From Tetracladium setigerum (Eukaryota > Ascomycota > Leotiomycetes > Helotiales): a DNA stretch of 64,000 nt. A program made the translations under genes and the position numbers. The DNA is taken from positions 1,984,001 to 2,048,000 of the forward strand of contig PZJY01000010.1 of NCBI GenBank assembly GCA_031472005.1. The letters are read 5' to 3'. The notes beneath the pieces were generated by a model that saw nothing but the letters and a program-made list of their open reading frames with translations, was not told the DNA's origin and ran no database searches. Shown piece after piece: positions 24,308 to 37,032 of this stretch (within the stretch, counting starts at the first letter, position 1; every line of letters starts with the position of its first letter).

Positions 24308-25620
24308 GGGAGACGTGATACGAGAGGGCTGGAAAGCAGCTGTGATTCATCTTGAAGTCTTTCGTTTTGTACATGTTTTTGTATGTGAGTTGGGGTACAT
24401 AAATGAATGAATATTGAATCTTCCTGGAATTTGGTGTGCTTTCGCCAAAAGCGGTCCTTTTTTGGCGTCAATTCGAGTCCATAACTTATTATCAATCTTG
24501 GAGATGCGTCAGTGTAATGATGGCTTCTTTGATGTTTTGATCTCTTCCTCCACAGTCACAGTGACTAGAATATGATCTCGATGTCATCTCAATTCAAAAT
24601 CTCGATCACCTTGAATCAAATGATTGCAAAACTCTAAAAGTTGCTGTGTTGATGTAGTCAGTCAAATTTTGACAAGCAGGTGCTTGGGGTTGACCTGCGC
24701 AGATCACCTAGCTAGCTAAAGTTTTTGCAACTGACTCTGATGCCAAGAACGGGTACGGATAAGAATACGGCGTGTTTAGAAGCGAGAACGGTAGGAACGA
24801 AGAAAAGCGATCGAGCGGTAAAACGACGTAACTTGGCCGTGTCTACATTCCGCTGCTTTTCGGCCTGGGGCTTAAGGTGTTCCATTGAAGGTAGTCTAGG
24901 CCGCTGGGCTTCTCTTGTTTCCTTCGCATCACAGAATAGATAACGAAAAATTGCCAAAATTGAAATTTGGCTTGGTTTCTGGGCGTCCTAACATAAGGAC
25001 TAAATTATTGGATATCCAGCCCTCTTGAGATGGAAGGCGAATAGAGAAGAACGCCCTATGGTTCAGGCTGATTGTATACATCACGTGATCTATGCGAATA
25101 CCAGCCTACAATAAGCCGACGATGGTAGAAGCCCCAGTGTGCCTGGCCGTCAGTAAAGCTAGCGCGGCCAAAGGATATATGGTAAGACGGTTATTGGAGG
25201 GACCCATGCTGGAAGTGTAGAGGGTGACAAGGGAGCGTAGTTGGCGCTGGTGTGGGATGAGGTGCGACGTAGAGGACGAGAAGTCTGGCGAATAGAAAGA
25301 AAGGCTGGGAGGTCAACAGAACTCTTAGATCATCACCTTGATCAACCACTCCCCACTCTCAACTCCAAAATCTGACATGGAAGTTTCCAGAAACTGTGCA
25401 ACCTCGTGTTCACGAGTCAGAAATCGATATTGAACGGAGATAGATCACGTATGGAAGCTGTCAGAATCAGCACCAAAAACGGCTGATGTGGTCTGTGCTC
25501 GGAATGTCCTTCGGCGCGACAGGGCGAAATTGATTCTGCAAGCAACTGTATTTGTGAAGAAATCACAGTCCACTCCATCTTCTCTCCTTCGAGTTCTCCT
25601 CTTCGACAATCACCAATGCC
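24308..25620. other. Intergenic stretch, no supported gene
   Basis: The 3' flank of the split gene and the promoter side of the acetyltransferase gene. Open frames at 24712-24957 overlap on both strands with no recognisable domain. Confidence 0.4.
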
Positions 25621-26162
25621 ATGGGTTCCCAAGCCCCCAAAATCCATTTCCTTCACCCCTCCTCAGCACCGACCCTCGCGCCCAGGCTCACAGAAATAAT
25701 CAACGCAGCCTACCGCAACGAAGATCCCCTCTGGAATATCCCCAACAAACAACGCATAAATGTTGACGAACTCACCTCTAACATTGCTGCATCCGAGATT
25801 ATTGCCGCTCTCTCCACCTCAAATGAGCCAATCGGCTGCATTCGGGTTCATCCCATATCTGCGCCTTCCATTGCCGGTCTAGGAATGCTAGCCGTCTCTG
25901 TCTCCGCCCAGGGTCAAAAAATAGGACGGGGATTGATGGACGCTGCTGAGGGTGGGCTAGAGAAAACGGATTCAGAGAAACGCAGTTGGAGATTTTGATG
26001 CCAAGGGACTTCAAACTGGAAGCGAAGGAACATTTAGCGACTTGGTATGGGAAATTGGGGTATAGAGTTGAGAAGACCGGGAGTTTGGGGGAGTTTTATC
26101 CAGAGATGGTGTCGATGTTGAAATGTGAGTGTAACTATGTTGTTTATAGAAAGGTGCTTTGA
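25621..26162 (+). CDS. GNAT-family N-acetyltransferase
   Basis: About 180 residues. The acetyl-CoA binding core is visible: IGCIRVHPIS, GLGMLAVSVSAQGQKIGRGLMDAAE (the motif-A loop Q.xGxG/A-like, here QKIGRGL), then LEILMPRDFKLEAKEHLATWYGKLGYRVEKTGSLGEFYPEM and a YRKVL end. It transfers an acetyl group from acetyl-CoA to an amine; the substrate is unknown. The gene has one exon. The frame breaks at the AAA run 25978-25980 by the equivalent of one missing base, between the SEK and QLEILMP segments. Across the break the GNAT fold is continuous, so I treat it as one gene. The usual R/Q-x-x-G-x-G/A loop is partly degenerate. Confidence 0.8.
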
Positions 26163-28547
26163 GACTGTAGAGATGCGGGACTGGCTATGTAATCTTAGGG
26201 CATTGGTGTTCGACGACATAGACTGGCTATCAAGTCCTATGCAAAATTCAAGCTTTGTGATTTCAAAAACTAATTATATAGACTCTGAATATTTAACGTG
26301 ACAAGACTCGATTCGTACCGCTTTCGCTCATTCCATGCACATACAAAAGTGCACGACCCACTGTCTTCGGAGGTCCGCTCGTCGCTCCACCATCATGTCT
26401 TCCTACAAACGGCCAATTCTGGACCCACACCAGTTCCAACAAGTAGCTAACTTTGCTGTACAAGTTTTCATCGTTCGATATTGCAACCCCCTCTATCCTG
26501 GATCCTATAGAAGTATCGAAAAGCCGCACAGACTAGAAACTAACATTAATTCGGTTATGTACGAAGTAATATTCGTTTGGTGGTAATCGGACTCGTCTCA
26601 TAGCTCGATACGAATGGTTCTACCACGTCGTTTGTGTAAGTAAACGTTCCAGTGAATATTCAGCGCATCTCGCTCTTGTATTTCGCACTTTGCACTTTTT
26701 ATAACAGAAGGGAGAGAGGCGGATCAGAGCAAACCCCGCATAGAGGAAGCCACACGAACGTGTTATCATAAAGCGCCCAGAAGACCATACGGAAGTACCC
26801 CGTTTGAAAGCAGCTAATTATTCTAGGAAAGTATTGCTCAAGATACCCCCTCACGACCTTTTGTTATATTTCGTACATGGTGGAATAAATGTTAGTTTCC
26901 TGTCTATGCAACTTCCCCTTTATACATGCCCGAAATATCCCCCATTTCATGCCTATGCGTGATCTCGAAGTTTCTAGAAATCAACAAATCAAGTTCTTGG
27001 TTCCCGTCGATTCTTGCCATCTTAGGCAAGGTTGTCAACGCTATGCACAAACATCACAGAGGATTATTTTGACCCTATACAAAGTAAATAATTCTACAAA
27101 ATCTATGGGTTTTAGCGAATAACCTTCCAAGTTTTCGATTTTTTATTTCCTTAATAAGTAAGACTATGGCAAACCGCACAGACGGGAAATATATAATCAT
27201 TCCGAAATTTACGAAGTAGCTTGATAAACAGCAGTAGCATCACATGTGCCAGTGACTAAGCTCAAATTGATAGGATTGTGGAGGGGCGCGAGAGGTCAAA
27301 ACAAGCTCATGAGAGGTTTTAGTAAGGGACGTGACATGCCACAGCACCGTGCAATTTACACAGCGTCCCACAGAAGGCTCTAGTGACACCAGAAGATTCT
27401 TGATAGAATGGCTCATATAATAATCACTGATGTCACAAAAGAGGTCTTTTTCCCGACAGACAAGGTGGCGGCTCTCCCGATAAACCAGAGGTCCTTGATA
27501 GAGTATGGATTCGTCATCGCGGCCCTTTAACGTTCAAAGCGACTCTTCACAGAGAGAAGCAGGGTAGAGCTCTTGGGTGAATTTGAGAGTCTTGGCGATC
27601 AAAGATCGGATCCCATGAGGTACCGGAATAGCTTCTATACATCGAAAATATCATCCAGGTCCGCGGTGCAGATGAGAATATATCTCCAAGACAATGAAGT
27701 CTACGGATCATTGAGCTCTTCGCGGAGAACAGTGCATTTATTTGGTAGCTCGACTTAGAAATCCCACAACAAACAAATAATGCTGTCCGAATCATGATTT
27801 GAAGAACTCGATTGAATCCCACGCTCTCCATGAATTACATGGGAGCCCCCGGAGGGACTGTGCGTTCCCAGCGTTGTGGTCAGACAGTTCAGAAGAACTT
27901 CCCCGCCGCCATTGTTTTGTGCCGTGCTGCGTCGTGCCGTGCCTGGGTTGCAGGAATTTCCTGCGGTCTCGTTGAACCTAGGCTGTATTGGCTGTATTGG
28001 CCACGCTGTTGTGCTTGTCTTGAACGAAATGGCGGCTTACTGACTAGGTTTCTGCGTCAATTCCAATCTGAGAGCCAATGCAGTCCCCAATATCTCGGAA
28101 TTGAACTTGCACTTATGGCTTCTGACTCGCACATTATGATATCTGATAACATCCAAGCCTCGAAGTGAAGATGTCTGACAAGCCCCTCCTCGTCTTGTAT
28201 GCCGGGACACAACAACCAATTGAAGAGAGTCGACACATGCCACTATCTGCCATATTAATCGATGATCCGGCGTCGCCCAAAAACCGGGTTCACTTGCCGC
28301 CGCCATGTCAGCATATTCCAACAGCTACCACGTCCGCCACAAAATAAGATCAAAAACGCAGGTAAAAATAGGGGGCGCCGTCTTCGACTAGAACATGACG
28401 ATAACTATACCCTGGAAACTTGAACATTTGGTGCGGAGGACTTTTCAACCCCAGCAAATGCCAGACTCCGAATAGTCTGCAACCCCTCCTGAACTCCAAC
28501 GATAAGTTAACGCGATCCGACACACTTTCGAGGAGTACCACTTCAGC
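26163..28547. other. Intergenic stretch, no supported gene
   Basis: 2.4 kb with only short open frames lacking domains. The segments near 26525-26575 and 27175-27222 share weak similarity (a CCGCACAGAC start and a TACGAAGTA end), perhaps remnants of an old repeat. Confidence 0.4.
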
Positions 28548-29835
28548 ATGGCGAACGGAAGCCAGGAACAGGTCAATAAATTGGCGGGGTACAATGGGTT
28601 GTGACAGGATTGGCTCTTATTTTCCTCGTGCTTCGATTATATTGCAAACATACGCTGGGAAAAGGGTTTTGGTGGGATGACCGTGTCTTGATTGTTGCAT
28701 GGGTTAGTACACCTCCTGTTTTGTTCCTCCTCACTGCTCACCGCTGATACACACAACTCGGTAGGTGTGTCTTCTGGTCAGTTGCGCTCTCGTTACTGAA
28801 GCGATCTCTCACGGCCTAGGGAGACACATTGCTGATATCGATCCCACCTCGATACCCTTGCTCCTCCAGCCAACTACTCATTCGGGCTTATTTTCTGTCA
28901 TGGCGGCCTCTTTAAGCAAAACCTCATTTGCGCTTACGTTACTACGTCTTATGCAAGGTACTCGGCAGCGGGTTGTGATGTGGTTTATTATTGTTTCTAT
29001 GAATGCAATCATGGCAATATCTGCGCTTTTTCTGTACATTCAATGCAGGCCTGTGGCACGGGTTTGGAACCGCACCATCCCTGGGACTTGCTGGCCGGCT
29101 GAGAGGCAGACAATGTTCGGAATGATATCTGGCGGTATGTTCTTTTTTTTCTTTTGCTTTTGCTGGTCATAGCTAACTTGTTGCCATGAAGGGTACTCTT
29201 CTGCAATGGACTTTGTTCTTGCTCTTTTGCCCTGGGTTTTGCTCTGGAATGTCCGAATGCGAAGGCAAGAAAAGCTCGGTGTTGCATTCGCAATGAGCTT
29301 AGGTGCATTGTAAGTTACCTCTCTGCCACTTTTGGCCTTCGATTGCTGACTCGCGCTTTTTTCATTGAAGAGCAGGTTGTTCAGGCATCGTCAAGGTTAT
29401 CTATTTGAAGAAGAAGGACAAACCAGATTTTACTTGTAAGTCTCGTCTTGATTTTGAATTTTCACTAGTTACCAGCTAAATTTGTTAGTCTTTGTCGCAG
29501 ATCTCAAAATCTGCACGGCTGTGGAGTCTGCTACGGCGATCATGGCTGCTTGTGTGCCAGTCTTCCGAGTACTTCTGAAGAATGCTCCAACGAAATATCA
29601 GAGTTCCCGAAACGACCACCCACACATCTTTAGATTGGATTCAATGCATAAAAATGCCGTGGTCATCTCGAGCAGTCAGTCAAATTCTGGAGTAGGGAAC
29701 CACGACAATCAGAGTGATAGGAGCATCTTAAGCAGTTCTAGGGCGTTGGGGATATTGGAGACCCATGAAGTTGAAATTCAGCTTAACGACAGTAACGACA
29801 GAAGCGAAGAGAGACAAACAATTGTTAAGTGTTGA
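28548..29835 (+). CDS. Fungal rhodopsin-domain seven-TM membrane protein
   Basis: Exons 28548-28702, 28765-29134, 29192-29309, 29371-29435 and 29489-29835 encode about 351 residues. The family signature is present: VVTGLALIFLVLRLYCK, GFWWDDRVLIVAW, the SLSKTSFALTLLRLMQGTRQR segment, the PVARVWN and TCWP loop, SAMDFVLALLPWVLLWNVRMRRQEKLGVAFAMSLG, then FVADLKICTAVESATAIMAACVPVFRVLL. Seven membrane helices are expected with a cytosolic C-tail. Relatives include PTH11-like receptors, but most have no known ligand. One base seems missing in the GGGG run 28586-28589, since the first 14 residues and the rest of exon 1 are in adjacent frames. All introns are 53-62 nt with good signals. Confidence 0.85.
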
Positions 29836-30511
29836 AAAAGTATGCACATTGGTTGTCTCCAATTCCATACGCTTCAGAAATTGTACAGTATCTTCCATCA
29901 TTAAAGCTAACTCGGCAAACGAATTCTTTTCAGAATAAACAAGGCCTTGCGTTGCTTCTTCCCAATCCAAATTTTCAAATATGGACTGATTGTATGTAAA
30001 TGCCTGTCATGTAATTATAATGAGTCAGCGCAAAAGGAGCGCAAAGACGGCGGAAACGGCGGGTCAGCACACGAGGGGACTAAGAATTACACCTATTCAA
30101 CACACGTCGTGGAGATTATGCTCCTCACAACCGATCAGATGACAGGGTTCGGCGACGATATACAAAGTAGAATATATATTAGAACTGCCCATAAGCCTTT
30201 GGGGGTTAGTACTAGAATGAGCATCTATAAAAGCTTTCTAAAGAAGTCAAACGTAGAGGGTAAGATAGTTTCTTTTAATAGCATTGAGATCTAGGAATGT
30301 CCAATATGCGCTTAATCTGCGTTGTATAATAAGCTAAGCTTAATAAATACGGTTTTATTATAAGTATATATTACACTTTACTTCCGATTACTTCTGAATT
30401 AGTACTTGCCTCTTTCTTCAGTAATAGGCCGAGAATAATCTGCATAACGCTCTGCGGATTGTTGTTGCTAAGGAAACAGATAATATCCCAGATATCAGCG
30501 TATCAAGCCCT
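29836..30511. other. AT-rich intergenic stretch, possible RIP relic
   Basis: From about 30160 to 30420 the sequence becomes AT-rich with many TA steps, as in RIP-worn repeat remnants. No gene or repeat family is recognised. Confidence 0.4.
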
Positions 30512-32761
30512 TCACATATGCCTAACAAACCCCGCCTGTCTCCTCGAATCCATCGATATGCTCCTCTGATCACTCTGCTCCAACACGCTAACACCAAACA
30601 CCTTTTCCGGCGCTCCAGACCCAACCACATGCTCAACTACCCTCAACATCGGATGCTTCAAATCTCCCAAATCCAACCCCATAAGCATCTGTTCTTCTCT
30701 TGTACGTCCCCTCGTAATTGGAACAGTATCTGCACTTCCCTTCCATCCCACATGTCCCGCTCCCTCATATGCCATCCTCTGTAGCTGCAAGTATCCATCT
30801 TCAACCCAACTCAAGCGCGCATAATTTTTTCCCATCCATTCTTGTATCCATCCCACGACAATATCGAGCATCCAGCTTATGATAGTCAAGACGGATGAGA
30901 TAATCAGGATGAGTGTCACACCTAGCATATTGAAATTCTGGTAGCCGGCTACATTGAAGATGAGTTGACGCTTGCAGATTTTCTGCCCGACTTTATCGTC
31001 TGATGTAGGTCTGATGATTTGTCCACCTTGTTCAACCACATTAATCGGCCCAGTGGCGTATTCCAAGACTGCAGCTTGGATGCGAGCGAGAGCGATGGCA
31101 TTCCAAGCTGCAAGTTCAATGATCCATTGATCGTCTGGCAGTTTGGTGGTTTGGAATACCCCGCTGACTGTCTCTTGCGCCTTCAAGGCAGAAGAACCAA
31201 TTCCATCAGCGACTTTGTCCATGCCGGCGTATTGCATACCTCTGAATATCGGGCTCCAGGTTTGGAATTGGGTTTCGGAGAGCTGGATGCTTGATATTTT
31301 GCGATAGGATTGTCTGAGAGAAGTAAGAGGGGTGCAGAGCATGTTGTTTGTTGAGACCGGGCCGGTTAGAGCAGGATTGCAGATTTGAAATTGGTCGATA
31401 CAGCCCATAGCGGCGATGATACGATCGGGTTGGTAGACTTTCTCCAGGAATACGGTGGCAGAAAAGTTATTACTGTCAACCAGGGTGATGTTGGCACCGA
31501 ACATGGCATCGAAGTTTGGGAAATTGTAGAGTATACTGTTTTTGGCGATGAAGAAAATGGTTACGTCGGCGTCGGTACGATTAAATTCTGGAATAGGGAC
31601 CCAGGCGTTTTCAAAGCCGGCGTGGGCATAAACGGTTCTGGAGAGAGTTAGAAACTGAATTTGACGGCACAACAGATGGACTAAAGAGTGTGTGGGTAAG
31701 CTACACACTGGATTCATAGCCTCTCTCCATGAGAAGATTGTGTCCATTCCAACGATAGGTATAATTTCTCGCAATGGCTTCTGGATGGTTTTCATTAAAT
31801 TTTCCGATGTTCACCTGGATGAAAGGATCCGTCACCGGATCTGAAGGGATCCAAGAGTTTCGTTGGTCGTCTCAACCCATTTTCGAAGTCGGAGAGGCGA
31901 GCAGGTTGTTTTCTTCCTAATGACAACTCGCTCCTCGGGAATTGCATTCATACCAAAGATCTCGTGAGAATCCAAATATCCTGTGTCCATGCTGATAGGC
32001 GTGCTGAGATTGTAGCACGCTTCGGCAGCAAAAGGACAGTCAGCTTTTTTATCAGTGGTCCATTTGATCTCCGGGACCCTGTACTTGTCACACAGGCGAG
32101 AGTCGGCACTTCCTCCTTGGTAGCATGTTCGTGCGTAATTACGAGCTGCATGTGTATCATTGAGTGTTTTGATCAGCCATCCTGTTGACTGCTCGCTCTC
32201 GAAAGACCAAAGCCCGCAATCGGGTGATCGGACCAAGAATGCTGTTCCTGCAGTTTGGGTTACTTGTGAGGAAAGGATAGCAGCTGCTGTAAAAAAGGCC
32301 CAGATAAATACCGCAACGGTCACAAAAAGAAGTGTCCAGGATCGCCATAGCATCCGCCTTTCATGCTTTCGCCATGACCAAGACATGCGTAAGAATACCA
32401 AAGCTGTGCCCAATGCCGATGATGTGTTTTTAAGGGTAGCTTGCTGCTGGTAGAAGAGAGCATCATGTGGCTTCTCGCTTGCTCGAAGTTGATGAAAGAT
32501 GTAACGTAGGATTGTCCATGTTGCATGCCCTGCTGTGGTGACGAGTGTAGCTAGGAAAGCAACGAGAATCGCGCCATTCTTACTTGTCAAAGTGAGTGTT
32601 GTTCCTAGAATTGTCTCTTTTGAATGATTGACCCATACGCCAGTGTAAATATTACTTGAAGCCATAGGACTTAAGAAAGGTTTTCTGGCAGAGTTGAGTC
32701 CAGGAAAGTAGTTTCTCAAATTGAAACTCTTGTGGGGTAGTATCGAGGGAACTGTTTCCAT
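30512..32761 (-). CDS. Uncharacterised ascomycete multi-pass membrane protein
   Basis: Exons 32761-31705 and 31637-30512 (67 nt intron) encode about 727 residues. Membrane segments are visible near the N-terminus (AILVAFLATLVTTAGHATW), in the middle (WTLLFVTVAVFIWAFFTAAAI) and near the C-terminus (MLGVTLILIISSVLTIISW). Between the second and third lies a large Cys-containing region with N-glycosylation sites (NLS, NET, NRT, NIT), probably extracellular. A basic cytosolic tail ends the protein. Related proteins are frequent in Leotiomycetes and Sordariomycetes, with no known function. The frame shifts at about 31836 (CCGG on the plus strand) by one missing base; the text continues LGSLQIR then VTDPFIQVNIG in the neighbouring frame. 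Confidence 0.8.
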
Positions 32762-33920
32762 ATATTTAGCTTCAAAGCAGAGAAGAAAGCCATGGCGAGA
32801 AACCGAAGGACTTTTTCAGCCCCAGCCTCGTGTGCAACTTCACGTCCTGGATGCGGATAGCCAAGACTGGTGGGTAGAAACCCAGGCTATGAGAGAATGG
32901 TCTCAGTGCCATCAATACGCCACGCGGAACATGAGAGGCAGAAGAAGGCAGGAAAAGTGATAAAATTTACTTTTCTTCTCACATCTGGCGAAACAAGTAC
33001 TTGAAGAAGTCACTATTAGTCACTAGCAGAGTCCCGCTCGGCCACTGTACCGGAAACCTCACGGAGATATTGCAATCTAAGTTTCATACTTGCTGAGGAC
33101 GCGAATCCCTCAAGCGAATATAGACCCATGCATGACTACTAGAGCGATTGAAGTAGCGTTGTGAGAATGGATGAGCGGTAAAAGTGATGCGAGACGCAGT
33201 AATGGTTATGAACAGATGGAAAATACCGTCTTTCGGCTTGTTTTGACTTCTTGTATATGAACTTGATTCCAGCACGACTAGCGCCTTTTTAACCTAAGGC
33301 TCTGCAGGTGTGAGAGGAGGATTTACACAATGGGGATAATGGGGAAAACATTGAGAGACATATTGTGTTTTTCGCTTCCAGTTTGATCCTTTACATAGAA
33401 TTGTGTGATACTCCTCTGGGTTTTTCTCCTGTGGCCCTGGGGCACGCAAATTGGTTCATAGACGGGATTCTTGATCTTAAAAAATTCTTTTCTTTGCGGA
33501 TTCTTGTACCGTCAGACCAGTGCTTTGGCAGACAAACGGACAACATTCATGGAGATCTCGATATGAGCATTTTCCATTACCGTTTTTGGACCTGAGCTGT
33601 GGGTGAGGTGAGCCAAACCTGAGGCAGGCTGGGCAAGTGAGCCAAGGAGGTGGGCCCACGGCAACTGCCGAGGGCTAAAATTTGAAAGAGTAAGGCAGGG
33701 TTCTTTCGGGAGCGATTCTGGATCCCTGTTCGCAAGAGCCGCACCAAACGTCTTACCGAACCTCGCGAAATTCAACTTCAAGGTATGCAAACACATACCG
33801 CCTGTTAAGCACTCATTCAACTCTTGTCTGCCATAAGACATTGTACTCGAATACACACAATATCAGGAGCGATGACAAGAGGCGGAGAAGAGCATCAAGT
33901 ACAGAGGTACAGCCAACATC
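32762..33920. other. Intergenic stretch, no supported gene
   Basis: Upstream region of the minus-strand membrane protein gene and flank of the helicase relic. Short open frames only. Confidence 0.4.
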
Positions 33921-34390
33921 AAACGGGACCTTGGTGCCTTGATCTGTTTGCTGCTGCAAGCCTTCGGCGCAGAGACTGGAAGGGATGGTGGATTTGACTC
34001 CGAGATGTTGCGCTGGGAAGACATAGATCTTCTGGGATTGGGATCGGGATCGGGCAAATTTCTCCATTTGAACGCGATTAATATGTTGATGAAAGACGTT
34101 CAGCTTGACAACAATAGTCGCATCCTGCAATTGTGGTGTAAGAATAGACGATGTTGTCTTGCTATTTAACAAAGCGCGATCGTCTTCTGTAACCTCGCAG
34201 CTCTCGCTCGGGACAGGAGTGCTTGGAATGCAGGATCCTCAACCTGTCTCATCTGCTGGTCTAGGATGATGACATCCGTGAATTGGTGCCAGATGATTCG
34301 ACCATTCATGCCTTCGTCGTTCTTGTTTCTTGGTTCTTTCCACAGCGCCGGCTCTTTGACGGGGGGGAGGGATTGGTGGTATTCTTCCAT
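33921..34390 (-). pseudogene. PIF1-like helicase fragment (Helitron-type or stray copy)
   Basis: The minus strand reads YHQSLPPVKEPALWKEPR, then IIWHQFTDVIILDQQMRQVEDPAFQALLSRARAA. In a neighbouring frame from about 34172 it continues TEDDRALLNSK, then DATIVVKLNVFHQHINRVQMEKFARS, QKIYVFPAQH and QTDQGTKVPF. This is the central part of fungal PIF1-like DNA helicases, from just before the DFHQ-PP motif to the VPF motif. The Walker A half upstream and the C-terminal third are missing, and a frameshift lies inside. It is a broken insertion, typical of Helitron debris or pseudogene copies. No Helitron ends (TC..CTRR) were recognised. Confidence 0.8.
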
Positions 34391-34668
34391 GATAAAGGAG
34401 CTCGCTTGAAAGATGAAAAATTGTGACTGAACTGGCTACATGAGAAGAGGTGTGGCAGTAGAAACGGCCGCTTGTATGATGGATGCAAAAGTGTGGCTGC
34501 AAAATTGGGTGCTCGTTGAAAGAGGTGGTAGCGGAAATGGCTGCGTAATAGCAATCCTTGAAAATGGACTGGGAAAAGAATATCAACTGGTCGAAGCGAA
34601 TTTCCATCAATTTTCCAGGCTCCCTCGAAGTGTTTCGCGATACGATATGGTGGTTCGCTTTACCATCT

Positions 34669-34768
34669 TAGGTATACTTACTCTTAGCTTAGGTTAAAGC
34701 GGCAATTTCTCAAGCCTGGAGACTATAACAGAACCAACGAAAGGGAAAATTAATCCTGAGTCTATAGG
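34669..34768. repeat. Dispersed repeat copy 1 (~100 bp)
   Basis: Matches 37569-37668 in the same orientation. It starts with AGGTATACTTACTC and ends with the near-identical block GAAAGGGAAAATTAATCCTG. The middle is more diverged. Confidence 0.75.
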
Positions 34769-35886
34769 TATCTTGGTATCTTTTAAAAACCTTGGAACTT
34801 TCAATGACATGTAACGAATTATCTCGCGTCACCGAGGTAAGCCTGGGTTCTGTGGATAGTGCAAGTGAACATATGGAGAAAGGAGGCATTGGCAAAAACT
34901 TTCCGTCTTGTCAAGCCTACCATCAAGATATAGCGCCTGGCTTGCTCCTCCTCTACTTCATCAATTGAACAGAGCATTTGCGTGTATAGAGGATCCAGCC
35001 CACTGGGGAACTTATGCAGCCTCTCAAGTAGCGTCCTCTCGCCGTTGTGGTGCCTGTGACCTTTTAGAATGGAGCTGGCGACTAGAGAGGTCCATAGAAA
35101 TATGCCCTTCGCACGTTCAACGATCTATTTTCGGATTTTGTCGAATCCAGCTAAAGGGAGCACCCGATTAACATGTGTATGCATATCGTTCCTTGTGAGG
35201 TCTTGCAGACGTAATTGCTGACATGATCTGAACGCTGTCTGGAGATGTAGCTCGGGACGACTCGAGACGCAGAGTTTGACATTTTGGAAGTGTTGGTAAT
35301 ACGCCTATCGCGTTTGTAGGTGAATCACAATAGTGGCACGGTAGCACGTGACCAAGTGATTCGTACTAGCTAGCTTACTTTAGCAGAACAGGTTCCAGTT
35401 TCCCTGGACCTGGCTCTTTAGACATCATCACACCAGAATACAGACGTATATCTGGACCATACTTAGCTTAAGTGTTTAGCTCAAGAGATAGGAGAAGATT
35501 CTGTTCAAGATGTATTCCGGTAGCAAACTATTCCTCAAGATTTCCAAAACAAGGCACTTCTGACGCCATTTATTAACTTGAAGTTTAACGATCAATATTG
35601 GGCTGAGCGAGACTCTCAGATAATCTTTTTAGTGAACTAGAGTAAATTATTGACCAGATACGAAAGTTTTCTTGCCATTGTCATATCCATCATAGCGCAT
35701 GCGGTAAACTGGTATAACATCCCTTTACTGGTGGATTCAAGTCTTGAGAGGATCGTTCGCAAGGCGACCGATGAGCACACATATAACTAAAGTATTTAAT
35801 GGCTTTGGCTGCTCCACAACAGGAGATCGATTCACTAGCTAGCTACAACAATTTTAATCTATCTAGCAACTATAAACTGCAAATCT
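34769..35886. other. Intergenic stretch, no supported gene
   Basis: An 87-codon open frame at 34908-35171 has no recognisable domain. The right end is AT-rich. Confidence 0.4.
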
Positions 35887-37032
35887 TCAAAGCGATCTGC
35901 GAGCCTCCGACCCTTGTTTGTGCTTTTGTATATTCATAGCCATCATGCGCCAAGTCAAATTCTCCATACGCTCTTGGTTGGGGAGTTGCTGCTTTGTCTT
36001 ACTATATAGTCGCCATATCTGTATGGCTAATGGATCTTTCCTCTGCATCTCATCAGGATCAGCAAGGTCATCGCTCGCCGCGCCGTCTTTCCACAATGTC
36101 AACATTTTCTCGACAACCGAAGGCTTGGAATTAGATGGAGGAAGATCATTACTTCGCGGTGAGGTGTTTTCGCCAGCATACGGCACCACGAAATCTATTC
36201 ACAAGATGACTTGTTAGCCGCTTGTGTCCTATATTTGCTTCTGGATGGCCAGAATGTTACCTTGCGAACTCAAGCGAATCTCTCTGTAGAGTCGAGTAAA
36301 TGCCTTCTCACGCTCGCCATAAATCAGCGGCAGATTAATGTCAAATATCCCAAGAAGGCAATAGGCTCCATCTTCTTTTCGTGTCGTTTGACGCTTTGCT
36401 CCCCATGACATTCGTTCCTCGATGCCAAAAGATGACAAGAGTTTCCCTCGCAGTGCCGGAATAGGGATCTTGGTTATTTCAGATATCTGCTCCTCCATCG
36501 ACTTCTTGCTGCCCAGCCAAGTGCCCTCTTTGGAGAAGAACTCGACCGATTGTGGGGCAAGGAGTTCCTGAAGCGTCCAGCCACGGGTGAACCATCTGCT
36601 ATTCCGAAATGCTGACTTCCACGTAGCCCGAGAGAACTCGTCGTCTCTGTCTTCATCGTGAGTTTGCGTATACGTCTGTGTCTCCTTCGAGACATCGGCA
36701 AGATATACGTAGCATTTTGCTGCTTCACGATACCATCGGAACATCGAATTGATAGCTTCGGACAACTCGGCCAGGTTTGTTTTGTCAATACAACAAGTAT
36801 CTACCCAGAAATATTGAAGCCCGTCGCGAGCAGCTTGCTCACTACAAAAGGTAAGCTTCCTGTATCCTGTTTTTCTTTTCCCATGAGCACTAGTTAGGTC
36901 TTGCAAGCTGAGCTCTTCACTATCATCTCCCCATGTGTGAGAAAGTATCGCATAAGGAATCGTCGGGTCGGCGAAACTTTTGGTCAGACGGAAGCCAGCA
37001 ATGCCTTCCGGATCAATCTCTAGAAGACGCAT
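35887..37032 (-). CDS. HET-domain protein with an AreA-GATA-like C-terminal domain
   Basis: Exon 1 (37032-36261) encodes a complete N-terminal HET domain: IPYAILSHTWG, YFWVDTCCIDKT, SRWFTRGWTLQELLAPQ, ERMSWGAKRQTTRKEDGAYCLLGIFDINLPLIYGE. HET proteins trigger incompatibility cell death in fungi. A 66 nt intron (36260-36195, GTAACA donor, GCTAACA branch, TAG acceptor) joins in phase to exon 2 (36194-35887), giving 359 residues. Exon 2 reads IWRLYSKTKQQLPNQERMENLTWRMMAMNI, which matches the AreA/NUT1-type GATA-associated domain (PF08550). No GATA zinc finger follows. The phase and branch site support the fusion. HET proteins are often 600 residues or more, so the usual long C-terminal part is replaced here. 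Confidence 0.82.

Noticed and set aside
23990..24410. ORFs starting inside the transposon's right end
   Set aside because: They begin in the inverted repeat; only the part after 24061 is true coding sequence, belonging to the split gene.
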